Shown in pieces: positions 8,638 to 16,130 of a DNA stretch of 64,000 nucleotides. This stretch comes from Planctomycetota bacterium. GTDB taxonomy: Bacteria > Planctomycetota > UBA1135 > UBA2386. Numbering within the stretch: position 1 is the stretch's first letter; each line of letters begins with the position of its first letter. Location: contig JANQJF010000125.1 in assembly GCA_028281765.1 (NCBI GenBank), positions 56,388 to 120,387 on the forward strand, in the 5' to 3' direction. Below the pieces are notes generated by a model. That model was not told where the DNA came from and did not search any database. It saw only the letters and a program-made list of their open reading frames with translations. A program made the position numbers and the translations under genes.

Positions 8638-11600
8638 TCAAGCTTGGCGTCGTCGCCATGGCGGATCGTCGCGCTTCTGCACCGAGGCCATCCAGATCAT
8701 CCCGACCGCGGCGAGGAACATCGTGGACGGTGGGATCAGTGCCACGGCCATCTCGGATAGCCTCCAGAGGCCGCTGCTGTCGGCGAACATGACGACTGCC
8801 AAGAAGATCAGCACTCGTCCCACGAACGCCACGACCTTGGACTTCTGCTCGCGTTCGCTCTGACCGAGTCGGTAGAGCCAGGCGTGGATGGCGAACCAGA
8901 GCCACGGAATCGGCCAGAGCACCGAGCCGATGACGACGCTGTTCATGAGCACGAGTCCCATGAGCATCAGCATCGCGTTGCGCGCTTGTTCGCGTACCTC
9001 GGAGCGCGCTTCGGTGCGCAAGAACCGCCAGGCCAGGAACAGCCAGCCAAGGTGCAAAAGCACGAAGGCGGTCGAGCGCACGATCGACATCCAGGATGAC
9101 TCGAGACTCGCCTCGAGTCGCTGGCGCAGATCCGCATCGATCTCGTTCTCGGGCAAGGTCGTGAGGAGCGTGCGGGAGATCGCGCCACCCGGCTTCTCGA
9201 TTCTCGCGAGGAGTTCGCGCGCCTGCGCGCGGATCGCGTCCGAGGGAGTTGTGCGCAGCAGTCTTCCCCAGGTGGCCGCGCCGTGCCACCGATCGCCGAT
9301 TCCCCGCACACGTCGCTCGTCGATCGGTAGGTCCTCGACGCCGGCGAGAAGTCGTGCCTGCCACTGATCGCCCTCGAAGTCGGAGTCTTCTTCGTCCGGG
9401 AGCTCGATCGGCTTCGCGCGAGCGAGGACGTCTCGAGTGGCGGGCAAGGGCAGGTGCGTAGCCGCGCGCACGGCGTGGCGCGGAGGGGCTTGATCGGGCG
9501 CGGTCGCGAGCAGGGTCCGCTCGACGCCGGTGCTCCAGGTGTGTGCGCTCCAGGGAGAATCGGGCGCCGAGGCGTCTTCGAGGGTCGCCATCAGCACGAG
9601 TTCGTTCGTGCGTTCGGACGTGATGCGCCAGCCGGTGGCGAGCGTCATCACCGCGCCGACTTCGCCGGTCGCGATGCGAACCGGAATGCGGTCCGAGCGA
9701 TTCGTCGTGCCCCAGTGCGACTCGCCGGTGCGCGTCCAAGATTCGTCTTCGATCAGCGCGACGGCGCCTCGCGGGTCCGGCAGGAACGTCACGTCGGATA
9801 CGAGCGCGAAGCGAATGTCGGAACGGGCGATGCCGAAGACGCCGGCGCGTGCGCCTCGCACGTAGGCGTGCGTGCCAGGCTCGTGTAGGACGTTTTCGAG
9901 TTCGCGCCGGATCTCGATCTCGTCGCCGACGCGGCCGGTGATCTGGTGGCGCGCGACGACGCTGGGGCGCGTCGCGCCGTCCTGGAACGAGAGGATCGCG
10001 AATCGCAAGCGAAGCTCGCTCGATGGCGCGCGGTCGAATGCTCGCGACCACGCGTTGATCAGTCCGGCCCGGCGCGGGTCGCCGACCGTGCCGCGCGCGG
10101 CCGGTCCGCCACCTGGCCAAGGCACGGCGCGATCGCCCGCGTAGAGCGTCAGCAGGTCGTGCAGCCGTCGGATCTTCGCGCCTGTGGTGCTGCCGAGCAG
10201 GTCGAGCAGATCGTTTGGCCCTGCTGCGCCTTCGATCGTGAGGAGCTTGCGCGGATCGTCTTCTCGGTGCTCCTGCCACCATTCGAGCGCTTCGGCTCGT
10301 GTTGCGTGGGGGCAGCCTGTCGCGAGCTGGAACCACTCCGCCGTCCGCTTTTCTTCCTCGAAGTCGGTCGGCATGCGGCCCCACAACAGCGCCGCGAGGT
10401 CGCCGCGCAGCTGGACTCGGCGCGCTGCGTCGGCCGCCTTCCACGTGTTCCAGTGTTGGAGCGTGCGCTGTACGGCGATCGGTTGTTGGCCCGGGCCGAT
10501 CAGTGGGGGGCAGCCCATCGCCGCTGCGACGAGCGCGGCCAGGTTGCCGCCCTTCTCGCTCGTCGCGGTAGGGGAATTCGCGGCGATTGCGAGCGGGATC
10601 GCGAGGATTTCACTCGGCGACAGCGGCGAGTTCCAGTGTGCCTCGATGCTGCGCACACCGGCGTCGAGCGCCTTGGTGACGCTGGTCGGGAGTCGGTCGC
10701 GCACCTGTACGAGATCTGCCCAGAGGTGGCGCGGCGCATCCGACTCATCGAACTGCCATGGCAGATCGGACTCGTGCGGGTGCGGCATGCAGAGCACCAG
10801 GCAGACGCCGAGTGCGGAAGCGTGGCCGAGGTCGTTCTCATCCTCCCGCGCCGCGGCGAACCAGTCGAGCACCTCGTCGGAGTCCGGTCCGACGAGGCCC
10901 AGTTGGTTGAATTGGATCGCGACGCGCTCGAGATCGCCGTCGAGGAACGCGTGTCGCATCGCGAGCACCGACCACGGCGGCGCGTCTCGGTTGTCCTCGC
11001 GGATTTCCTCGAAATCCTCGTCACGATAGGGGGCGAGCCGCTGGAAGTAGCCGCGGCCCCCTCCCCCGGTGCCGCCACCGAAACGCGTGATCCGGTAATT
11101 CGGCTCGATGAGCTTTGCCGCACGGGAGAGCCATTCGCCTGCTTTCGGGTCGCGAATGTTCTGCTCCGCGGCGTCGAGCAGTGCGTGCGTCAGTCGGCGT
11201 TGCTCGGTGACGCTCCCGGTCTCCGCACCGGCTCCCTCGAGAAGGGTCAGCGCCGCGACGGCTTCTCCGCGAGCGCGGAGTGCCGCGACGAGTTCGCGAG
11301 TGTGGTCGCCGCGATCGAGGCGCGAGCCGACGAAGAACGCGGTCGCGATCAGCGCCACTGCGAAGAGCGCGATCACGACGAGGCGCCGTTCGCGGAGCAG
11401 TCGACGGCCGGCGCGGGACGCGAGCCCGAGAGGCTGGGCGGCAATGGGCTCGCCCTCCGCGAATCGCCTCAGGTCGTCACCGAACGCTTCGGCCGACGGG
11501 TAGCGCGCGTCGATGTCGCGCGCCATCGCGTGCTCGCAGATCGTCGCGAGGTCCCGGGGCACCTTGCGCCGCACCGCGTCCGCGCGCGGCGGATCGGTCT

Positions 11601-12453
11601 CGACGACGGCGCGGAGCAGCTCGTGCAAGGAGTCTGCCCGGAACGGGGGGTGCCCGACGAGCATCTCGTAGAGGAGCGCGCCCAGGCCGTGCACGTCTGT
11701 TGCGGGTCCGAGGGCTTCGAGGTCACCACGGGCCTGCTCGGGGCTCATCGATCCCGGCGTGCCGAGCAGCTGCCCGGTCGCGGTTTGGCGCGAGCGGTCC
11801 GTCGACAGGTCGCGCGCGAGCCCGAAGTCGACGACGTGGGCGTTGCCGTCGCTGTCCATGAGGACGTTCCCGGGCTTGAGGTCGCGGTGCAGGATGTTCT
11901 GGCGATGCGCGTGGGCGACAGCGTCCGCGACCTGCCGTGCGAGGTGCACGGCGCGATCGATCTTCATCGGGCCTTTGCGCAGCGTCTCCGCGAGGTCGCG
12001 GCCTTCGATGAGGTCCATCGTGTAGTAGACGGCGTTGCCGGAGCGGCCAACGGAGTGTACGCCCACGATGTTCGGGTGTCGCAGCCGCGCGAGCGCGCGG
12101 GCCTCGCGTTCGAAGCGGGCGAGCGAACGCGCGTCGTCGAGCTCCGCGGTGCGCAGCACCTTGAGCGCGAGGTCGCGTCCCAGCGGCTTCTGATGGACGC
12201 GGTAGACCACGCCCATGCCGCCGCGGCCGAGCTCGCCGACGAGCTCGAATTCCTCAGGAAGGTCCGGCGGCTTCGGCGTGGTGTCCAGCACGTCGCCGAG
12301 CCACTGCGCCGCGCGCAGGCACGCCTCGACCTCGGCTTCGTCGATCGCGAACTCCGCCGCCAGGCCGGCGACGTCGATCGTGCGGCCCGCGCGTCGCAGT
12401 TCGGCGATTCGCTCCTGCACTTCGAACAAGACTTCGTCCCGGGAGTCGCTCAT
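8638..12453 (-). CDS. Ser/Thr protein kinase with large C-terminal membrane region
   Basis: Hanks-type kinase of about 1271 residues. The kinase domain spans about residues 70-335: Gly loop GRGGMGVVY, Lys98, HRDLKPGN with Asp191, DFG at 209-211, and an SPE in place of APE. A membrane segment follows (VVIALFAVALIATAFFVG, around 347-364), then a long domain I do not recognise, and about four more membrane segments in the last 150 residues, with a charged Trp/Arg-rich end. Phosphorylation targets are unknown. ATG 12453 overlaps the sigma-factor stop (ATGA), so the pair is translationally coupled and probably forms one signalling unit. The longer open frame to 13134 is antisense-like, not coding sequence. 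Confidence 0.93.
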   Translation of the reverse strand: MSDSRDEVLFEVQERIAELRRAGRTIDVAGLAAEFAIDEAEVEACLRAAQWLGDVLDTTPKPPDLPEEFELVGELGRGGMGVVYRVHQKPLGRDLALKVLRTAELDDARSLARFEREARALARLRHPNIVGVHSVGRSGNAVYYTMDLIEGRDLAETLRKGPMKIDRAVHLARQVADAVAHAHRQNILHRDLKPGNVLMDSDGNAHVVDFGLARDLSTDRSRQTATGQLLGTPGSMSPEQARGDLEALGPATDVHGLGALLYEMLVGHPPFRADSLHELLRAVVETDPPRADAVRRKVPRDLATICEHAMARDIDARYPSAEAFGDDLRRFAEGEPIAAQPLGLASRAGRRLLRERRLVVIALFAVALIATAFFVGSRLDRGDHTRELVAALRARGEAVAALTLLEGAGAETGSVTEQRRLTHALLDAAEQNIRDPKAGEWLSRAAKLIEPNYRITRFGGGTGGGGRGYFQRLAPYRDEDFEEIREDNRDAPPWSVLAMRHAFLDGDLERVAIQFNQLGLVGPDSDEVLDWFAAAREDENDLGHASALGVCLVLCMPHPHESDLPWQFDESDAPRHLWADLVQVRDRLPTSVTKALDAGVRSIEAHWNSPLSPSEILAIPLAIAANSPTATSEKGGNLAALVAAAMGCPPLIGPGQQPIAVQRTLQHWNTWKAADAARRVQLRGDLAALLWGRMPTDFEEEKRTAEWFQLATGCPHATRAEALEWWQEHREDDPRKLLTIEGAAGPNDLLDLLGSTTGAKIRRLHDLLTLYAGDRAVPWPGGGPAARGTVGDPRRAGLINAWSRAFDRAPSSELRLRFAILSFQDGATRPSVVARHQITGRVGDEIEIRRELENVLHEPGTHAYVRGARAGVFGIARSDIRFALVSDVTFLPDPRGAVALIEDESWTRTGESHWGTTNRSDRIPVRIATGEVGAVMTLATGWRITSERTNELVLMATLEDASAPDSPWSAHTWSTGVERTLLATAPDQAPPRHAVRAATHLPLPATRDVLARAKPIELPDEEDSDFEGDQWQARLLAGVEDLPIDERRVRGIGDRWHGAATWGRLLRTTPSDAIRAQARELLARIEKPGGAISRTLLTTLPENEIDADLRQRLEASLESSWMSIVRSTAFVLLHLGWLFLAWRFLRTEARSEVREQARNAMLMLMGLVLMNSVVIGSVLWPIPWLWFAIHAWLYRLGQSEREQKSKVVAFVGRVLIFLAVVMFADSSGLWRLSEMAVALIPPSTMFLAAVGMIWMASVQKRDDPPWRRRQA

Positions 12454-13046
12454 GACTGCGGCCCTCCGAGGGTGTCCCCGAGCGTGCGCATCGCGCGGCC
12501 GAGTGCTCTGCGGACGGCGGTCGGGCTCCGCCTCGTGTGCTCCGCGATCTCGTCGATCGTGCACTCCTGGAAGTGGCGCAGCAGGACGACTTCGCGGAGT
12601 TCGTCGTCCAGGCCGTCGAGCGCCGCGCCCAGCGCGCGGAATTCGTCGTGGTCGGCGGCCCGCGTCATCGGGCCGGCGGCGGTCGTGCGTGCGCCTGCGA
12701 GAACGCGGCTCGCGCGATCGACTTCGGCGTCGGCATTGCGTCGCGCCGCACCGTGATGCGCGGCCAGGTTGCGAATCACGTTCTCGGCGATGCGGCACAG
12801 CCACGCGCCGAACGAGCCGGAAGCACGGGACTCGAAGTCTCCCAGGGAGTCGAGCGCGCGAACCATCGTGTCCTGGACGACGTCGTCGACCTCGACGCGC
12901 GATCGCAGGGTGGGGCCGAGCCGGGCGTGCGCGTAGGCCTCGAGCCGGGCCACGCCGGTCGCGAACAGGGCGCTGGTGGCGCCGTCGTCGCCGTTGCGTG
13001 CGCGTGACAGCAGGTGTGCGGTGGGGTGCGGATCGGGGGTGTTCAC
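12450..13046 (-). CDS. ECF-type RNA polymerase sigma factor
   Basis: A 198-residue sigma-70 family ECF factor. Region 2 is seen around residues 30-95 (VDDVVQDTMVRALDSL, then SFGAWLCRIAENVIRN) and region 4 in the C-terminal third (LDELREVVLLRHFQECTIDEI followed by an HTH ending RRSPTAVRRALGRAM). The linker between them carries an Arg/Ala-rich stretch. The start is GTG 13046. It lies directly upstream of, and overlaps, the kinase gene, an arrangement found in planctomycete ECF groups where a kinase replaces a classical anti-sigma factor. Target promoters cannot be read from this window. Confidence 0.93.
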   Translation of the reverse strand: MNTPDPHPTAHLLSRARNGDDGATSALFATGVARLEAYAHARLGPTLRSRVEVDDVVQDTMVRALDSLGDFESRASGSFGAWLCRIAENVIRNLAAHHGAARRNADAEVDRASRVLAGARTTAAGPMTRAADHDEFRALGAALDGLDDELREVVLLRHFQECTIDEIAEHTRRSPTAVRRALGRAMRTLGDTLGGPQS

Positions 13047-13229
13047 GGGAGGGAGAGCAAGATAGCGGGGCCGTTCCGCCGCCTGGCGGCAAGAAATTCC
13101 GCGTCGGTGGCCGCGGATCCGCCACTGTCTTCACGAACTTGACCGTCGACTGCGCCCCTGGGGTCTCCGTATACTCCGGGGACGGTTGGTCGACGTGAGT
13201 GAGGCGGTGATTCTGACAGGTGCGCTCCT

Positions 13230-14432
13230 GTGAAGGCGGTCCAAGGATCGCCGTCCGAGTGTCTGCTGCGCGACGCAGAGGTCGCGATCACCGGAAGACT
13301 CGCTTCGATGAAGCGTGAGGAAGCGGTGGCGCGGGTCGAGGCTGCGGGCGCTCGCTACGTCGCGGCGCCGCGTGAGTCGACGGACTACCTCGTCGTCGGG
13401 CGCGACGGCTGGCCGCTCGGCGATGACGGCCACCTGACGCACGCCCTGCGCGAAGCGGGCCGATTGCAGGCTGACGGCATCCGCGTCGAAGTCATCGCGG
13501 AGGAGACGTTCCTCGAGATGCTCGATCCGGATGCCGAGGACGCGTCGCAGCGGCTGTATTCGATTGCGCAGCTCGGTCGGATCCTCGAGGTGGAGCCAGC
13601 GCAGATCCGTTCGTGGATGCGGCGAGGGCTGATCACGCCGACCAAGGTGCAGCGGCGGCTCGCTCTGTTCGGTTTCCGCGAAGTTTCCAACGCGCGCACG
13701 CTCGTGCGGCTTCTGCGCGAAGGCGCAAAGCCCGCGGCGATTCGCCGCAGCGTCGAACAGCTCGAGTCCTGGTTCCCGGGAGCGAGCGCTCCGCTGCGCA
13801 ACCTCGAAGAGTCGGACGGGGAGCTGTTCGTGCGGCTCGCCAACGGCGAACTCGCGGAGCCGAGCGGGCAGCTTCGCCTCGACTTCGAGTACGGCAAGGA
13901 CGATCTCGGTCCCGGCGAAGGCGAGTCCGCGGATGATGCGCTGCCGTGCATCGCGCGGCGCAGCCAGCACGATTGGTTCGTCGAGGGCGTGCGTTGCGAG
14001 GAGTCGGGTGAGCTCGAGCGCGCCGCCGACGCGTACCACCAGGCGCTTCTCGTCGGCGCGGCACGGCCGGAGATCTGCTTCAACCTCGGCAACGTCCTGC
14101 ACAGTCTGCGGCGCAAGGGCGAGGCTGCCCAGCGCTTCATGCAGGCTGTCGAGATCGAGCCCGAGTACGTCGAAGCCTGGAACAACTTCGGCAACACGCT
14201 GGCCGAGCTCGGTCGCGGCGAACGCGCGCTGATCGCCTACGAACGCGCGCTCGAACTCGAGCCGTCCTACGCGGATGCGCACTTCAACATCGCAGCGACG
14301 CTCGAGGGCATGGACCGGTTCGAGGACGCGTGCGAACACTGGCTCGCGTATCTCCGCCAGGATCCGAACAGCAAGGACGCGGACTTCGTCCGGGAGCGCC
14401 TGGCGGTGGTCGGGACTCGTCTCCGGCCCTGA
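13230..14432 (+). CDS. BRCT - MerR-like HTH - TPR fusion protein
   Basis: A 400-residue protein with three parts. Residues 13-98 form a BRCT-like domain (EVAITGRLASMKREEAVARVEAAGARYV, split here by TDYLVVG), as in NAD-dependent ligase C-termini. Residues 108-175 resemble a MerR-type winged helix (LYSIAQLGRILEVEPAQIRSW, then RRGLI). Residues 245-395 contain about four TPR units (SGELERAADAYHQALLVG, FNLGNVLHSLRRKGEAAQRF, NNFGNTLAELGRGERAL). It probably binds DNA and assembles with a partner. The GTG 13230 start is the best supported, as no ATG precedes the BRCT domain. A TATACT hexamer at 13170-13175 may be part of its promoter. Confidence 0.85.
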   Translation: MKAVQGSPSECLLRDAEVAITGRLASMKREEAVARVEAAGARYVAAPRESTDYLVVGRDGWPLGDDGHLTHALREAGRLQADGIRVEVIAEETFLEMLDPDAEDASQRLYSIAQLGRILEVEPAQIRSWMRRGLITPTKVQRRLALFGFREVSNARTLVRLLREGAKPAAIRRSVEQLESWFPGASAPLRNLEESDGELFVRLANGELAEPSGQLRLDFEYGKDDLGPGEGESADDALPCIARRSQHDWFVEGVRCEESGELERAADAYHQALLVGAARPEICFNLGNVLHSLRRKGEAAQRFMQAVEIEPEYVEAWNNFGNTLAELGRGERALIAYERALELEPSYADAHFNIAATLEGMDRFEDACEHWLAYLRQDPNSKDADFVRERLAVVGTRLRP

Positions 14433-14435
14433 GAT

Positions 14436-15554
14436 TCAGCGAAGCTGGTCGCCGAGCAGGCTCGGAAGGTGTTCGTAGACCGGCTTGCGGAAGTCGACCG
14501 ATCGTTGGATCAGGGTCGACCATGTCAGCCAAGCTCGGTCGGCGAACTCGGCGCTGGGGAGCGGCGGGAGCTTCGTATCCGGCCGGAGTCGGAACAGGAA
14601 CCAGCGGTGGACCTGGCCGCGTCCGGTCTTGGCGCGGCGCATCGCTTCGGGCAGTTCATAGCCGACGTACGGGGACGTCTCGTCGATCAATTCGACGTGC
14701 TCGGAGTCGAGGCCGGTCTCCTCGCGGAGCTCCCTCCACGCGGCATCGGCCCAGCTCTCCCCGAGCTGGAGCCCACCCTGGGGAAGCTGCCACGAGCCCC
14801 GCGGCTCCTTGCGTTCGAACGCGAGAACTTGGCCGTCCGCACGCTCTACGATCAGGCCGACTCCGCAGCGAAAGGTCTCGCCGGGATCCTGTCGGTGCCA
14901 CCAGGCCAGGGTCTTCTGGCGCCGTTCGCGATGGTCCTTGGTCTTGCTGGCGTAGATGCGTCGTGTCCATCGAATCTGCGCGAACCACGCGGCCGCGGCT
15001 ACTGCGATTGCCACGCCGCCGCTCAGAATCCACCCCCATTTGAGCGTGACCGTCACGGCGCCAACGAACACAGCGACGAAGATGCAGTTCGTGAACGCGA
15101 TAGTCTCGAGATAGCCGCCGCTCTGAATGCCGTACGACGTGTGCGTACGCGGGATCGGTTTGGGGCTGGGCGGGAAGGGTAGCGCGGCGACGAGCGCTGG
15201 AGCCTGAGTGGCGTACACTGCTCGGATGCGGCGCAGACCGTTCAGGTACTCCGTCGTGACGAGATTGCGTTGCATCGTGCGTCGCAGCGCGAGCAAGCCG
15301 AGCCCCAACAAGGACGCGGCCGCAAAGGCCGCCACGCCGTAGACCATCGACGCAAGCGCTTCACCCGCAAAGCCGATGCCGGCGGAGACGGCACCAGTGG
15401 CGCCGAGGAGGAGGTTCGTGCCTCGCTCGCCGACCTTCTCGTTCGACTCGAGTGATGCGAGGAGCTGCTCGTACTCGACGCGGAGGAACTCGAGCTGCGT
15501 CGCGCCGAGTGAGGTGGGCGTGTCGAGCAGATCGCTCGGCTCTTCGTCCTTCAT
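14436..15554 (-). CDS. Four-TM membrane protein fused to a Nudix hydrolase
   Basis: A 372-residue protein. The N-terminal half has a helical region (TQLEFLRVEYEQLLASLESN) and two pairs of membrane helices, about residues 47-90 and 152-194. A basic linker leads to a cytosolic Nudix domain from about 225. The Nudix box is complete: GGLQLGESWADAAWRELREE, then TG, at about 260-282, including the REEXEE-type metal ligands. The downstream half resembles RppH/Ap4A hydrolases (QVHRWFLFRL). It would hydrolyse a nucleoside-diphosphate derivative at the membrane. ATG 15554 (MKDEEPSD) is chosen over 15569. It converges on the TPR gene with a three-base gap. Confidence 0.88.
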   Translation of the reverse strand: MKDEEPSDLLDTPTSLGATQLEFLRVEYEQLLASLESNEKVGERGTNLLLGATGAVSAGIGFAGEALASMVYGVAAFAAASLLGLGLLALRRTMQRNLVTTEYLNGLRRIRAVYATQAPALVAALPFPPSPKPIPRTHTSYGIQSGGYLETIAFTNCIFVAVFVGAVTVTLKWGWILSGGVAIAVAAAAWFAQIRWTRRIYASKTKDHRERRQKTLAWWHRQDPGETFRCGVGLIVERADGQVLAFERKEPRGSWQLPQGGLQLGESWADAAWRELREETGLDSEHVELIDETSPYVGYELPEAMRRAKTGRGQVHRWFLFRLRPDTKLPPLPSAEFADRAWLTWSTLIQRSVDFRKPVYEHLPSLLGDQLR

Positions 15555-15591
15555 ACCAGCACCGTACACGGCGTGGCTTGGACCAACCAGC

Positions 15592-15621
15592 TTGGGCGTG
15601 CTTCTTCGCCTCGGCTATAGT
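15592..15621 (+). promoter_or_regulatory. Candidate sigma-70 promoter, near-leaderless
   Basis: TTGGGC at 15592-15597 and TATAGT at 15616-15621 are separated by 18 bases. The ATG of the following gene is at 15630, so transcription would begin within about two bases of the start codon. This is a pattern match only. Confidence 0.4.
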
Positions 15622-15629
15622 CGTCGGGG

Positions 15630-15935
15630 ATGGTCAAGATCCAGGGTCCACAGTCCGAGTACGACCGACTCGATGCGCTCGTCCACGAGCTCGTCGCGGA
15701 ACACGGCCTCCATCTCGATCTGACGGGTTGGACGCGGAAGACCTACGACGTGTACGACGGAGATGGCCGGCATCCGCAGCGCAAGCTGTTGGTCCGCGTC
15801 GAGAGCTTCGCGACGACGAATGGCGAAGTCGAAGTGTTCGACGAGGCCGGCATGGGTCTCGCCGAAGCGATCGCAACGCGGCTCGAAGCGGAGTTCGGCG
15901 TCGCCGAGGCCGTTGTCGTGCGCAAGTCGCGCTAG
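15630..15935 (+). CDS. Small soluble protein, hypothetical
   Basis: A 101-residue protein, not recognised. It has no signal or membrane segment. Predicted elements alternate helix and strand (YDRLDALVHELVAEHGLHLD, RKLLVRVESFATTNGEVEVF, GLAEAIATRLEAEFGVAEAV), ending in VVVRKSR. The compact alternating pattern and good codon use support a real gene. The stop codon lies at the left edge of a 122-base repeat that recurs after the last gene in the window, where the preceding stop is in the same position. Confidence 0.65.
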   Translation: MVKIQGPQSEYDRLDALVHELVAEHGLHLDLTGWTRKTYDVYDGDGRHPQRKLLVRVESFATTNGEVEVFDEAGMGLAEAIATRLEAEFGVAEAVVVRKSR

Positions 15936-16051
15936 TGCTCCGCGTCCGAAGTCCGCATCAGAAGTAACCGGCCATTCGACCCGCTCGCTTCGTTGCTGCT
16001 CCTCAACTTGTCCACTGACAAGCCGTGTCGTCGCAGCGCCTTGCGCGCGAA
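15930..16051. repeat. Dispersed repeat, copy 1
   Basis: These 122 bases recur at 63831-63952 in the same orientation with seven mismatches and no gap. Both copies begin at the stop codon of a plus-strand gene (CGCTAG). A six-base-pair hairpin, CTTGTC-CACT-GACAAG, lies at 16007-16022. On the minus strand both copies read as the same short frame, FARKALRRHGLSVDKLRSSN followed by about 20 more residues and TAG. It may be a gene-end fragment copied by recombination or a small element; no transposase is attached. Confidence 0.85.
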
Positions 16052-16130
16052 TCGACCGCCACGGCTACTTCTACTACGGATTTCAGACGAGGAGTACCAG
16101 TGCATCGACCGCGCGCGGCGCGATGCGCCG

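Noticed and set aside
12454..13134. Upstream extension of the kinase frame to 13134
   Set aside because: It overlaps the sigma-factor gene in another frame and is almost pure Arg/Ala/Gly; ATG 12453 fits the ATGA coupling.
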